Below, piece after piece: positions 16,360 to 24,875 of a stretch of DNA of 64,000 nt. The notes beneath the pieces are model-generated. The model was not told where the DNA came from and searched no databases. It worked only from the letters and a program-made list of their open reading frames with translations. The translations under genes were made by a program, and so were the position numbers. The stretch comes from JAWMQL01 sp033283165 (GTDB taxonomy: Bacteria > Pseudomonadota > Gammaproteobacteria > Pseudomonadales > Halieaceae): assembly GCA_033283165.1 (NCBI GenBank), contig JAWMQL010000010.1, positions 129,073-193,072 of the forward strand. Direction: 5' to 3'. Numbering within the stretch: the first letter of the stretch is position 1; the number at the start of each line of letters is the position of its first letter.

Positions 16360-16628
16360 GACTGCTGTGCCAGGTATATCGCAGCCCGCGTCGCGCGGAG
16401 ATGTATCTGTATGTCGACATGGAGCGGGGCCTGGTCGATGTTCCGGAACCCCTGCTGGCCAGTTTCGGCGAACCGGAAAAGGCGCTCTCCCTGCTGCTGA
16501 CACCGGATCGCAAACTGGCGCGCGCCGACGCCGCCGAAGTGCTGGCGGCGATACAGCAACAGGGTTTCTACCTGCAATTACCGCCCACTCCGGAAGAACT
16601 ACAGCGCAGGGACAAGGCCCGTGACTGA
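16356..16628 (+). CDS. YcgL domain-containing protein
   Basis: A 90-residue YcgL-family protein. The signature LLCQVYRSPRRAEMYLYVDMERGLVDVP opens it and the C-terminal half (LARADAAEVLAAIQQQGFYLQLPP) is equally typical. Function is not established. It begins with GTG inside the rnd stop and ends 8 bp into the ycgN-like gene. The family occurs next to rnd and the cysteine-cluster protein YcgN in many gammaproteobacteria. Confidence 0.9.
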   Translation: MRLLCQVYRSPRRAEMYLYVDMERGLVDVPEPLLASFGEPEKALSLLLTPDRKLARADAAEVLAAIQQQGFYLQLPPTPEELQRRDKARD

Positions 16629-17079
16629 CTGGTGGAACCGTAAGTCCCTGGCGGAGTTGGACCCGGATGAGTGGGAACTGCTGTGCGACGGCTGCGCCCG
16701 CTGTTGCCTGCATAAGCTGGAGGACGGGGACAGCGGCGAGATTTATTTCACCCGCGTAAGCTGCCGATACCTGGACGAGAAACTGTGCCGCTGCACCGAA
16801 TACGCGCAGCGTCTGGCACTGGTGCCCGAGTGTGTTTCGCTCGACCCCTGTACGTCCATGGAGTTCGATTGGTTGCCATCCACCTGCGCTTACCGCCTGC
16901 GGGCGCACGGAGAGCCCTTGCCGGACTGGCACCCGCTGGTCAGCGGCGATCAGCACTCGGTGCACGAGGCGGGAATATCGGTTCGGGGGAAAGTCGTGTC
17001 GGAAGATTTTGTGCATCCCGACGGTTACGATGAACATATCATCCACTGGATCGATCAGGGAAGCGCCGGTGCTGAGTGA
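16621..17079 (+). CDS. YcgN family cysteine-cluster protein
   Basis: A 152-residue member of the YkgJ/YcgN zinc/iron-chelating domain family. Cysteines are arranged as CDGCARCC near the N-terminus, then a pair in YLDEKLCRCTEY and PECVSLDPCTSM. The closing region SVHEAGISVRGKVVSED is a family signature. Metal binding is presumed and the cellular role unknown. It starts with GTG overlapping ycgL by 8 bp and itself overlaps the next small membrane gene by 11 bp. Confidence 0.9.
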   Translation: MTDWWNRKSLAELDPDEWELLCDGCARCCLHKLEDGDSGEIYFTRVSCRYLDEKLCRCTEYAQRLALVPECVSLDPCTSMEFDWLPSTCAYRLRAHGEPLPDWHPLVSGDQHSVHEAGISVRGKVVSEDFVHPDGYDEHIIHWIDQGSAGAE

Positions 17080-17437
17080 CTCCTCTTATATAACCGCCAT
17101 GTGCTGCTATATCGGTGCCGCGCTTGGCCTGCTGATATGCCTGGGCTGGTGGATGCGGCGTCGCTGGCGGGCTGTAACCATCCTGGCCCTGTCGCTGCCG
17201 CTGGCGGCACTGTTGTTAACCCCGGCCTACCCGCAGGATGGCGTCAACACCCTGGCACCGGCGCTGATTGTGGCAGTGTTCCAGGGCATGACCGCTGGTG
17301 CGGAGGAGGCCATGCACGCCCTGCGCCCGCTGGTGGTCCTGACCGCGGCAGCGCTGGTGACAGGCCTGTTGATTCTGTTCCTGACGCGACTGCGGGGTCG
17401 CGCCCGGGTTGCAGAAACCGGGGAATCCGGCCAATGA
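17069..17437 (+). CDS. Small membrane protein of unknown function
   Basis: I do not recognise the family. The 122-residue product has three hydrophobic segments: about residues 9-29 (with MCCYIGAALGLLICLGWW), 36-53 (VTILALSLPLAALLLTP) and one near the C-terminus (LVVLTAAALVTGLLILFL), followed by a basic tail. I take GTG 17069 because CAGGGAAG lies in front; ATG 17099 would remove the first ten residues. It overlaps ycgN upstream and the VWA gene downstream (ATGA), so it is probably translated with the VWA protein and may be its membrane partner. Confidence 0.65.
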   Translation: MLSDSSYITAMCCYIGAALGLLICLGWWMRRRWRAVTILALSLPLAALLLTPAYPQDGVNTLAPALIVAVFQGMTAGAEEAMHALRPLVVLTAAALVTGLLILFLTRLRGRARVAETGESGQ

Positions 17438-18942
17438 CACAAGAGGGTCCTCCGCTGTACCGGTTGGCCGGATTGCTGTTTTTTTGTCTGGGCCTGGTGC
17501 TGTCAGCCTCCCCGGTCATTGCCGACCCGGTGCAGGGGGCCTTGAAACCGGACCTGCGCATCCTGATCGATATCTCGGGGAGCATGAAGGAGTCCGACCC
17601 GGATAACCTGCGCCAGCCCGCCCTGGAATTGATTGTGCGCCTGCTGCCTGACGGAGCGCGGGCCGGGGTGTGGTTGTTCGGGGAGGACGTGGAAACCCTG
17701 GTCGAGCACCGGGTAGTGGATGCCGAGTGGCGCAAGCAGGCCCGGCAGGCCGTGTCGCAAATCGACAGTTCCGGATTGCGGACCAATATTCCCGCGGCCC
17801 TGGCCGCCGCCACTTATGACTGGGGCCGTATGGATCCTGGGTACCGCACCAGTATCCTGCTGCTGACTGATGGCAAGGTCGATGTTTCCGAGTCCCCTAT
17901 GGTCAATGCCACCGCAGCGCGCAAGCTGTTGACGGAGCGTGCCCTGGAACTGGGGCAGACCGGTATCCCGGTGCATACCATTGCACTGTCCGACGAGGCG
18001 GACTGGAAGTTCCTCGACTCCCTGGCCCAGGTCACCGGTGGTGCGGCTGACAAGGCCGGGTCGGCCGAGGACCTGTCGAGAATCTTCCTGCGTTCTGTCG
18101 AAATGGCCGCTCCGATGGCGCGGGTGCCGATCACCAACCGGTCGTTCATGATTGACGACAGTGTCAAGGAGTTCACCGCTCTGGTGTTTCATGACAATCT
18201 GCAACCCGACCAGCTGCAGCTGGTAGCCCCGGATGGGGTTCAGCTTGATGCGGGCCTGGACAGCGATACGGTTGACTGGTTTATCTCCACGCAATTCGCA
18301 ATGGTGACGGTCAGCGCACCGGTTATCGGGTCCTGGTCGCTCACCGCACCGCCGGAAGCCAGTTTGCGGGTGACCGTGATCTCTGACCTGCAGCTGGATA
18401 TAGATCCTCCGCCCAACAGCCTGCCCACGGGCCGCAGGAGCGAGCTCGGCCTGCGCCTGCTCGACAAGGGGCAGGTCATCACCGATCCCGAAATCCTGCA
18501 GCTGTTCGCCGTGACGCTGGAAATCCGCGACCCGGAGGGCGAGCGCAAGGTGATCAATGTCTCCGCCCGCTATGACCTGCCGGAGAACGGTGAGTACCGG
18601 GTGGCCCTCCCGGCGCTGGATCTGCCCGGCCGGTACCAGCTGATGGCTCGCATCCGCGGGGAGACCCTGCGCCGCAAACTGCCCATGTATATCGATGTCT
18701 ACGCCACCGGCGGAACCTCGTCCATCAGCACCCGGCCGGTCGAGTTTGGTGGTGACCAGCTGATGCTGCCGGCGCTCACCATGGCCGGTATTGTCCTGTT
18801 CGCCATCCTGGTGGGCCTGGTGATCCGCCGCCGCCGCCAGCGCCGTCGTATCGCGCTGTGGAAGAAGCGTGCGCTGGATACCCGCACCACCGGCGAGCAG
18901 ACTGCGTTGTCCGGTGTCCGGGCGAACGACGACGACGGATAA
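17434..18942 (+). CDS. Membrane-anchored von Willebrand factor type A (VWA) domain protein
   Basis: A 502-residue protein: N-terminal signal/anchor (LAGLLFFCLGLVLSASPVIA), a VWA domain with an intact metal-ion site (D46-I-S-G-S50, then Thr in GLRTN and Asp in LLLTDGK), a long beta-rich periplasmic region and a C-terminal transmembrane helix near 441-463 with a strongly basic cytoplasmic tail (RRRRQRRR). VWA proteins mediate protein-protein contacts. It is followed by MoxR and a second VWA gene, the arrangement of MoxR-VWA chaperone-like modules. It overlaps the preceding membrane gene by 4 bp, and ATG 17434 is the start that gives the signal sequence. Confidence 0.85.
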   Translation: MTQEGPPLYRLAGLLFFCLGLVLSASPVIADPVQGALKPDLRILIDISGSMKESDPDNLRQPALELIVRLLPDGARAGVWLFGEDVETLVEHRVVDAEWRKQARQAVSQIDSSGLRTNIPAALAAATYDWGRMDPGYRTSILLLTDGKVDVSESPMVNATAARKLLTERALELGQTGIPVHTIALSDEADWKFLDSLAQVTGGAADKAGSAEDLSRIFLRSVEMAAPMARVPITNRSFMIDDSVKEFTALVFHDNLQPDQLQLVAPDGVQLDAGLDSDTVDWFISTQFAMVTVSAPVIGSWSLTAPPEASLRVTVISDLQLDIDPPPNSLPTGRRSELGLRLLDKGQVITDPEILQLFAVTLEIRDPEGERKVINVSARYDLPENGEYRVALPALDLPGRYQLMARIRGETLRRKLPMYIDVYATGGTSSISTRPVEFGGDQLMLPALTMAGIVLFAILVGLVIRRRRQRRRIALWKKRALDTRTTGEQTALSGVRANDDDG

Positions 18943-19011
18943 CAACCTTGATTCACCCGTATCCAATCTGTACCCTGATGCGTTTTTACCCCGAAATTGA
19001 GTGAACCATCC

Positions 19012-19857
19012 ATGAAATTCCAAGGCACCGAACGTTACGTAGCAACCGACGACCTGAGAATGGCGGTAAATGCTGCGGTGGAACTGCAGCGCCCGCTGCT
19101 GATCAAGGGTGAGCCGGGTACCGGCAAGACCATGTTGGCCGAGGAGGTCGCCCTGGGCCTGGACAAGCCCCTGATCCAGTGGCATATCAAGTCCACCACC
19201 AAGGCCCAGCAGGGCCTGTACGAGTATGACGCGGTATCCCGGTTGCGGGATTCGCAACTGGGCGACGAGAAAGTGCACGACATCGCCAACTACATCAAGC
19301 GGGGCAAGCTGTGGGAAGCCTTCGATTCCGATGAGCAGGTGGTATTGCTGATTGACGAGGTCGACAAGGCGGATATCGAGTTTCCCAATGACCTGCTGGT
19401 AGAACTGGATCGTATGGAATTTTTCGTCTACGAGACTGGCGAAACCGTGCGCGCCAAGCACCGGCCAATTATCGTCATCACCAGCAACAACGAGAAGGAA
19501 CTGCCCGATGCCTTCCTGCGGCGCTGTTTTTTCCACTTCATCAATTTCCCCGACCGGGACACCATGCGCGAAATTGTCGACGTGCACTATCCGGACATAT
19601 CGAAAGATCTGGTACAGGAGGCACTGGAGGTCTTTTTCGATGTGCGTGCGATCCCCGGTCTCAAGAAAAAGCCCTCGACTTCAGAGCTTATCGACTGGCT
19701 GAAATTGCTCATGGCCGACGACATTCCGGATGAGATACTGAAGGAACGTGACCAGACCAAGGCCATTCCGCCCCTCTACGGCGCCCTGTTGAAAAACGAG
19801 CAGGACGTGCACCTGCTGGAGCGACTGGCCTTCATGCACCGGCGCGAGATGCGCTAG
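19012..19857 (+). CDS. MoxR family AAA+ ATPase
   Basis: A 281-residue AAA+ protein: Walker A GEPGTGKT (33-40), Walker B VLLIDEVDKAD (111-121), sensor 1 ITSNNEKELPDAFLRRCFF with the arginine finger, and a C-terminal lid helical region. MoxR ATPases act with VWA proteins to activate or assemble metalloenzymes and other complexes. ATG 19012 opens the conserved FQGTERYVATDDL. It lies between a membrane VWA gene (69 bp upstream) and a CoxE-type VWA gene 12 bp downstream. No obvious client enzyme is encoded nearby. Confidence 0.92.
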   Translation: MKFQGTERYVATDDLRMAVNAAVELQRPLLIKGEPGTGKTMLAEEVALGLDKPLIQWHIKSTTKAQQGLYEYDAVSRLRDSQLGDEKVHDIANYIKRGKLWEAFDSDEQVVLLIDEVDKADIEFPNDLLVELDRMEFFVYETGETVRAKHRPIIVITSNNEKELPDAFLRRCFFHFINFPDRDTMREIVDVHYPDISKDLVQEALEVFFDVRAIPGLKKKPSTSELIDWLKLLMADDIPDEILKERDQTKAIPPLYGALLKNEQDVHLLERLAFMHRREMR

Positions 19858-19869
19858 GTCGGCACCGCC

Positions 19870-21045
19870 ATGCTGATTAATTTCTTTCACGGCCTGCGCG
19901 ATGCGGGAGTCCCTGTGACAACCCGTGAACTGCTCGACCTGTTGGAGGGCCTGCGGCGTCATATGGCCTTCGGCGATCTCGACGAGTTTTACTATTTCAG
20001 CCGCACCTGTATGGTCAAGGATGAAAAGTATTTTGACCGGTTCGATCGGGCGTTCGGCCTGCATTTCAAGGATCTGGAGGCGCTGGACGACATCATCGAG
20101 GCCCTGATTCCAGACGACTGGCTGCGCTCGGAGTTCATGAAGAACCTGAGCGAGGAGGACAAGGCCAAGATCGAGTCGCTGGGCGGTCTGGAAAAATTGA
20201 TCGAGGAATTCAAGAAACGCCTGGAGGAACAGAAGAAGCGGCACGAGGGTGGCAACAAGTGGATCGGCACTGGCGGTACTTCACCTTTTGGCCAGGAGGG
20301 CTACCATCCGGAAGGCATCCGGGTCGGCTCCAATGGCAAAAACCGCAAGGCCGTCAAAGTCTGGGACCGGCGCGATTTCAAGAACCTGGATGACAGCGTC
20401 GAACTGGGCACGCGCAATATCAAGATGGCATTGCGGCGTCTGCGCAAGTTCGCCCGTACCGGTGCGGCTGAGGAACTGGACCTGGACGACACCATTTCTT
20501 CCACTGCCCGGAACGCTGGGCTGCTGGATATCAAAATGGTGCCGGAGCGGCACAACGCGGTGAAGGTCCTGCTGTTTTTCGACGTGGGTGGATCCATGGA
20601 TCCTCACGTCAAGGTGTGCGAGGAGTTGTTTTCGGCCGCCCGGGGTGAATTCAAGCACATGGAGTTGTTCTACTTTCACAACTTCATATATGAAAGCGTG
20701 TGGAGGAACAACATTCGGCGTCACAACGACCGCACGCCACTGCTCGACGTGATGCACAAGTACGCCCATGACTACAAGGTGATCTTCGTCGGTGACGCGT
20801 CCATGTCGCCTTACGAAATTGCGCAACCGGGCGGCTCGGTGGAGCACTGGAACGAGGAGCCGGGGGAGTTGTGGATGCGGCGCTTGCGGGAAACCTACGA
20901 GAAAGTCATCTGGATAAACCCGGTGCCCGAGGCCGAGTGGGAATACACCCAGTCCATTGCCATGACCCACCAATTGCTGGAAGGACATATGTATCCACTG
21001 ACCCTGAAGGGCCTGGAAGAGGGTATGTCCTACCTGTCCAAGTAG
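19870..21045 (+). CDS. CoxE-like VWA domain protein, partner of MoxR
   Basis: A 391-residue cytoplasmic protein (no signal peptide) of the CoxE/YehP-like group. The N-terminal half (FFHGLRDAGVPVTTRELLDLL) and middle charged helix (residues ~95-125, Glu/Lys rich) precede the C-terminal VWA domain. Its metal site reads D238-V-G-G-S242, with Gly in place of the first Ser of the usual DxSxS; GDASMSPYEI and GELWMRRL follow. Such proteins bind their partner MoxR ATPase directly and deliver it to a target. It is the last gene of the VWA-MoxR-VWA set. Confidence 0.88.
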   Translation: MLINFFHGLRDAGVPVTTRELLDLLEGLRRHMAFGDLDEFYYFSRTCMVKDEKYFDRFDRAFGLHFKDLEALDDIIEALIPDDWLRSEFMKNLSEEDKAKIESLGGLEKLIEEFKKRLEEQKKRHEGGNKWIGTGGTSPFGQEGYHPEGIRVGSNGKNRKAVKVWDRRDFKNLDDSVELGTRNIKMALRRLRKFARTGAAEELDLDDTISSTARNAGLLDIKMVPERHNAVKVLLFFDVGGSMDPHVKVCEELFSAARGEFKHMELFYFHNFIYESVWRNNIRRHNDRTPLLDVMHKYAHDYKVIFVGDASMSPYEIAQPGGSVEHWNEEPGELWMRRLRETYEKVIWINPVPEAEWEYTQSIAMTHQLLEGHMYPLTLKGLEEGMSYLSK

Positions 21046-21048
21046 GTA

Positions 21049-21825
21049 TCAGCGCAGGCCGCCGGCATAGGCAATCAGGCCGGCGGTCACCGCCACATTC
21101 AACGACTCGACGCCGTTGCGCATGGGGATGGCCAGTTCCCGATCGCATATCCTTGCAACAGCCGATGAAACACCCTCCGTTTCGTTACCCAGGACAAAAA
21201 TACGCCGGGGAGCGTCTTCCAGGTCGAACAGGTTCTGTCTTGCATTCGCCGCCAGGGTACAGAGTTCGAATCCCTGTTCCCGACACCGCGCCAGCGCCGG
21301 CGCAAGTTGCTCGCAGAAGACCAGCGGTGCCCGGAACACGGTGCCGGCACTGGCTTTGATAACCAGCGGTCCCAGCGCGGCATTGCCCTTGCGGGACCAC
21401 AGGATGCCGTCGATATTGCCGGCAGTAGCCGACCGGATAATCATGCCCAGGTTCTGGGGATTGGTCACACCGTCCAGCGCCAGCAGGCGTTGTTGCCGCT
21501 CCTCCGTGGTGGCGGCGAGATAACTGTCCAGGTCCTGGAAAGCCGGGCACAACACGTCCAGGGCCACACCCTGGTCCTGGCGCGCATTTTTTGAAATGCG
21601 CGCCAACTCTTCCCTGCTGTGCTCCCGGGTCGGGATATTCCGCCGCTGCGCCAGCGCGGTTATTTCCGCCAGTATGCCGCCAGGTCGATTGCTGTGCGCC
21701 AGGTGCAGGCTGTAGCATTGCAGACGTTCATCCGCCAGGCTCTCGAGCACGGCCTTGCGGCCATAGACTGTAAGCATCTGGTCAAAGAAGGCGCGTCGGC
21801 GCTTGTAGTCCTCGCTATTCGCCAT
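21049..21825 (-). CDS. TrmH/SpoU family RNA 2'-O-methyltransferase
   Basis: A 258-residue SPOUT methyltransferase. An N-terminal RNA-binding extension (YGRKAVLESL) is followed by the three knot motifs: NPQNLGMIIRSA, VLGNETEGVS and IPMRNGVESLNVAVTAGLIAY. The family methylates ribose 2'-OH in tRNA or rRNA, but the site cannot be assigned from sequence alone. It is encoded opposite the VWA cluster, ending 3 bp from it. Its ATG lies inside the 3' end of the AraC-type gene, so the two are translationally coupled. Confidence 0.88.
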   Translation of the reverse strand: MANSEDYKRRRAFFDQMLTVYGRKAVLESLADERLQCYSLHLAHSNRPGGILAEITALAQRRNIPTREHSREELARISKNARQDQGVALDVLCPAFQDLDSYLAATTEERQQRLLALDGVTNPQNLGMIIRSATAGNIDGILWSRKGNAALGPLVIKASAGTVFRAPLVFCEQLAPALARCREQGFELCTLAANARQNLFDLEDAPRRIFVLGNETEGVSSAVARICDRELAIPMRNGVESLNVAVTAGLIAYAGGLR

Positions 21826-22861
21826 GCTGCCTGGTCGTTTCCTGGCGCCAACTGCCCGGGGACTTGCCGGTCCATTTCTTGAAGGAGCGGTAAAATGCCG
21901 AATTGTCCTGGAAACCCATCAGGGTCGCCACCGCATCGATGGTCAGTTCCGGTCGGCTGACGTAATGGATCGCCAGCTCGCGTCGATAGTCGTCCTTGAT
22001 TTTCTGGAAACTGGTTCCTTCGGCGGTGAGTTTACGGTGCAGGGTGCGCGGCGACATGTTCAGCTGGTTCGCCAGTTGCTCTGCGGTGGGCAGTTTTTCG
22101 GTGGCGTAGCCGGTCAAAAGGAGCTCGATGCGCCGGGTGAGCGGGTTGAGATTGCCCGGGCGGTCCCGTTTGACCAACTGGTACGGTGTCTGGCGCAAGA
22201 ATTCCTTGAGGCTGTCCTCGGTCTGGACGACCGGCAGCCGCAGGACGCTGCGCCTGAGAACCAGCCCGGAGTGGGCCTGGTCAAACGTCACGGGACAGCC
22301 GAACAGCTCCTCGTAGCGGCTCTCTTTAACGGGCTCTGATACGCGCAGGCAAACCCTGGTCACCGGCAGTGGTTTGCCAATCAGCCAACTGTAAAATCGG
22401 TACATCATCAGTACCACGTTGGCGTGGGCAATACTTTCCTGGTGGTTGGGCGGTGCAGTTCGCTCAAAGACCACGAGCACCTGTTCGTCGGGCAGCTCCA
22501 GTATGGGCCAGGCCGCCGGCGACGCCTCGTCTCCCCGGTACTGGTCGCAGTAGTTGTGAAATTCCCAGGCCCGGAGCAGGGCGTGTTCCAGGTCGGGGCA
22601 ATGGATGACGAACAGGCACATCATGCGGAACGTACCGGGCGGAGCCTGGTATCCCTGGCCGAGACCGAAGGCCTCGTCCTGCAGCAACTCCATCAGCAGG
22701 CGATATAACTTGCTGTAGCTCTCGGTGGTGATTTCGCCGAGGCGCCGGTTATCTTGCTCGAGGGGATTGAAGTCCAGGCCTATGTGCTGCAGGGCCCGCT
22801 CCACCGGGTAACCCTGTGCCGCTACCACGCGCAGCAGCGTATTCAGGGTCTTGACGGGCAT
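21815..22861 (-). CDS. AraC family transcriptional regulator
   Basis: A 348-residue regulator with an N-terminal effector domain of the arabinose-binding-like type (LLRVVAAQGYPVERALQHIGLD, then RLGEITTESYSKLYRLLMELL, FRMMCLFVIHC) and a C-terminal double helix-turn-helix (LANQLNMSPRTLHRKLTAEG and ELTIDAVATLMGFQDNSAF). This is the OruR/ArgR-like group that often controls catabolic or lipid genes. ATG 22861 is preferred; GTG 22870 would add three residues. Target genes are unknown; the steroid-like cluster 12 kb away is only one possibility. Confidence 0.88.
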   Translation of the reverse strand: MPVKTLNTLLRVVAAQGYPVERALQHIGLDFNPLEQDNRRLGEITTESYSKLYRLLMELLQDEAFGLGQGYQAPPGTFRMMCLFVIHCPDLEHALLRAWEFHNYCDQYRGDEASPAAWPILELPDEQVLVVFERTAPPNHQESIAHANVVLMMYRFYSWLIGKPLPVTRVCLRVSEPVKESRYEELFGCPVTFDQAHSGLVLRRSVLRLPVVQTEDSLKEFLRQTPYQLVKRDRPGNLNPLTRRIELLLTGYATEKLPTAEQLANQLNMSPRTLHRKLTAEGTSFQKIKDDYRRELAIHYVSRPELTIDAVATLMGFQDNSAFYRSFKKWTGKSPGSWRQETTRQHGE

Positions 22862-22964
22862 GGTGTCCACTGCGCAGGGGCTCCGAAAGGGGACCGGGGG
22901 AGCGGAAGTGTAGCATGCCGTTCTGGCCGCCAGGAGATTGCGAGCGGCTCAGTGAGCGGCCAGC

Positions 22965-23879
22965 TCAGCCGCTGGGTGCGATCGTTTCGCGACCGGTAGC
23001 GAGGGCAGTTACCCGATCGGCCGATTCTCGCATGCGGAGTGCGATCTCCTCGATCTGGGCACCACTGATTGGATCCTTGATACTGCCCGCGACAAAGCAC
23101 ATGATCGGCACGTCCCGGTAAAGGAATACCGGTACCGAGATCGTGCTGACATCGTAGCGTGCTTTCGGGTCGATACGGTCCAGGTGATAAAATTCATCGC
23201 ACAGGTCGCGCTGGTATTTATTGGTGACTTCCTCAAGCTCCTGAAGATTCCAGGAATTGTGTATGCGGCTGAGTTCCCGGTGCAGCTCTTCCTCGGTCTT
23301 TGTCTTCAGCGTGACCTCGTAACCGCGGGCGCGGATCGCGATCATGGATACCCGCAGTTTCTGGTCCAGTTTTTCGTTGTAGCCGCCACGCGACTCATGG
23401 GCCCGGGTCAACCAGGCCTCCAGGTACTTGGCCGCGGAGAAAGCGGTGAAACAGCCGGCAACCGGTGCGGTATTGGGAAGCCGCAGTCCCAGCTGGAAGG
23501 AGTCTATCAGGTCCGAGGCCTGCCCGTACAGGGCCAGCAGGACCATGTGTAATTTCGACCTGGCGGTGACGGCGAAGCCCAGGTTCAGCTCATTTTTCAG
23601 GCCTTCCAATTCCGGCCGGGCATACTCCAGTACCGGAAATTGGGCGAAGGCGGCATTGCCCGCGGCGATGATGGATGGGCCCAGGCGATAGGCCTTGGTT
23701 TTGGGGTGTTGCACCAGGAAGCCGTAATTGGCCATGGTGGTCAGGATTGCATGGCAGGTGGCCTTGTTGAGATTGAGGCGTCGGGTCATCTCGGTCAGGC
23801 CGAAAGCCTGGTTGGGATTGGCCATCAGCAGGTCGAGAATGGCCAGGGCGCGTGCAGTGGGCTGGGAAAAAAGTGCCAC
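22965..23879 (-). CDS. IclR family transcriptional regulator
   Basis: A 304-residue regulator if it starts at GTG 23879, which has AGGGA ten bases in front; the frame stays open to GTG 23951, so up to 24 extra residues are possible. The N-terminal winged helix (RALAILDLLMANPNQAFGLTEMTRRLNLNKATCHAILTTM) precedes the IclR effector domain (AGCFTAFSAAKYLEAWL, IRARGYEVTLK, CFVAGSIKDPISGAQIEEIA). IclR proteins control aromatic, lipid and acid catabolism in response to small ligands. It is divergent from the glutaredoxin-like gene. An inverted repeat AGCGGCT/AGCCGCT (22943-22973) overlaps its stop and may help termination. Confidence 0.82.
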   Translation of the reverse strand: MALFSQPTARALAILDLLMANPNQAFGLTEMTRRLNLNKATCHAILTTMANYGFLVQHPKTKAYRLGPSIIAAGNAAFAQFPVLEYARPELEGLKNELNLGFAVTARSKLHMVLLALYGQASDLIDSFQLGLRLPNTAPVAGCFTAFSAAKYLEAWLTRAHESRGGYNEKLDQKLRVSMIAIRARGYEVTLKTKTEEELHRELSRIHNSWNLQELEEVTNKYQRDLCDEFYHLDRIDPKARYDVSTISVPVFLYRDVPIMCFVAGSIKDPISGAQIEEIALRMRESADRVTALATGRETIAPSG

Positions 23880-23993
23880 GTTGTATTTATCCCTGTTCGA
23901 GCCGTTGGTATAGTTTTTTGAACTTTTCAGTATGGTAACGCCACCGACCACGGCAGTTCAAGCCGTGCGGGATAATAGAGGAGAGCCGGGCGC

Positions 23994-24254
23994 TTGTCAG
24001 CAACAGTGACTAAATCAGTGGTTCTTTACGGCACCAGTGCCTGTCACCTCTGCGACCAGGCAGAGGACATGGTCAGGGCCTGGATCAGGGCCGGCCTGTC
24101 GGTGGAGTTGGACATTGTGGATATCGCCGACTCGGATGAACTCTTCCAGCGTTACGGCATCCGGATACCGGTGCTGCGTCGCGACGACGGTGGCGAGCTG
24201 GGCTGGCCTTTCGATATGGAGACGCTGGGGCAGTACCTGGAAAACCGCTCATAG
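23994..24254 (+). CDS. Glutaredoxin-like protein (DUF836 family)
   Basis: An 86-residue thioredoxin-fold protein: strand VVLYGTSACHLCDQAEDMV with a CxxC (CHLC), then the cis-Pro motif GIRIPVLRR and GWPFDMETLGQYL. This is the small glutaredoxin-like group common in gammaproteobacteria; the redox partner is unknown. It starts with TTG 23994, eight bases after AGGAG. It ends at the beginning of a GC-rich tandem repeat and converges on the universal stress gene. Confidence 0.85.
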   Translation: MSATVTKSVVLYGTSACHLCDQAEDMVRAWIRAGLSVELDIVDIADSDELFQRYGIRIPVLRRDDGGELGWPFDMETLGQYLENRS

Positions 24255-24331
24255 GGCGCCCCCTCGCCGGGCACCCCTCGCCGGGCGCCCCTGGCCGGGC
24301 GCCCCTGGCCGGGCGCCCCTCGCCGGGCGCC
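24254..24331. repeat. GC-rich 14-bp tandem repeat between convergent genes
   Basis: About five and a half copies of GGGCGCCCCT(C/G)GCC, the first one base longer and one copy with a G-to-A change. Each unit contains the palindrome GGGCGCCC, so either strand can fold into stacked hairpins. It fills the 85-bp space between the glutaredoxin-like stop and the universal stress gene stop. It may serve as a two-way terminator. Confidence 0.9.
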
Positions 24332-24339
24332 AACATGAG

Positions 24340-24774
24340 TTATTTGCCGACCCTGACCGCCAGGACGTCGCAGGTGGCGCCGTGCAGCACACCGTTGGCG
24401 GTGGAGCCCATCAGCAGCGCGAGGCCGTAGCGGCCGTGACTGCCGACCACGATCAGGTCGGCGCCGATTTCCTCTGCCTTGGCGTGTATTTCGACCTCCG
24501 GGCGGCCGAGTACGATGTACTGCTGGTCTTCACCAATGCCACAACTCTCGCCGAATCGCTTCAGCTGCTGCAGGGCCTGCTGGTGGATCTCGTCCTGGAT
24601 CCCGGAGAAATCCATGGGAATATCACCGCCGTAGGCAAAGCTCAGCGGCTCGATGACGTGAATCAGGTGCAGGTTGGCGTCGGTGCCCGCGGCCACGTTG
24701 CGGGCCCGCTCCGAGACCTGCTTGGAGTCCTCGCTGAGGTCGACAGCGATTAGAATGTTATTGTAGTTGGCCAT
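24340..24774 (-). CDS. Universal stress protein, UspA family
   Basis: A 144-residue Usp domain protein. The start NILIAVDLSEDSKQVSERA, the middle EEIGADLIVVGSHGRYGLALLMGSTANGVLHGATCDVLAVR and the G-x2-G-x9-G(S/T)-type ATP loop (GSHGRYGLALLMGSTAN) match the UspA/UspF-like families. ATG 24774 is preceded by GAGGGG at good spacing; the frame is open upstream to 24867 without homology. A possible FNR/Anr site lies about 100 bp upstream, which would fit the anaerobic control known for several Usp genes. Confidence 0.9.
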   Translation of the reverse strand: MANYNNILIAVDLSEDSKQVSERARNVAAGTDANLHLIHVIEPLSFAYGGDIPMDFSGIQDEIHQQALQQLKRFGESCGIGEDQQYIVLGRPEVEIHAKAEEIGADLIVVGSHGRYGLALLMGSTANGVLHGATCDVLAVRVGK

Positions 24775-24875
24775 GGTGTTCCCCCTCACTGCTGGCTGTT
24801 GGGTACCTTTTATAGCATAGAATGTGCTGACAGAAAGCCCGCTGACGACATCTTTGGCGGTGGGCACCCCATGTA

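Noticed and set aside
17503..19587. A 694-codon open frame on the minus strand
   Set aside because: Antisense shadow of the VWA and MoxR genes, which carry intact motifs; no ribosome site and no family resemblance.
24254..24331. A CRISPR array
   Set aside because: Units are 14 bp and contiguous, with no spacers; this is a simple tandem repeat.
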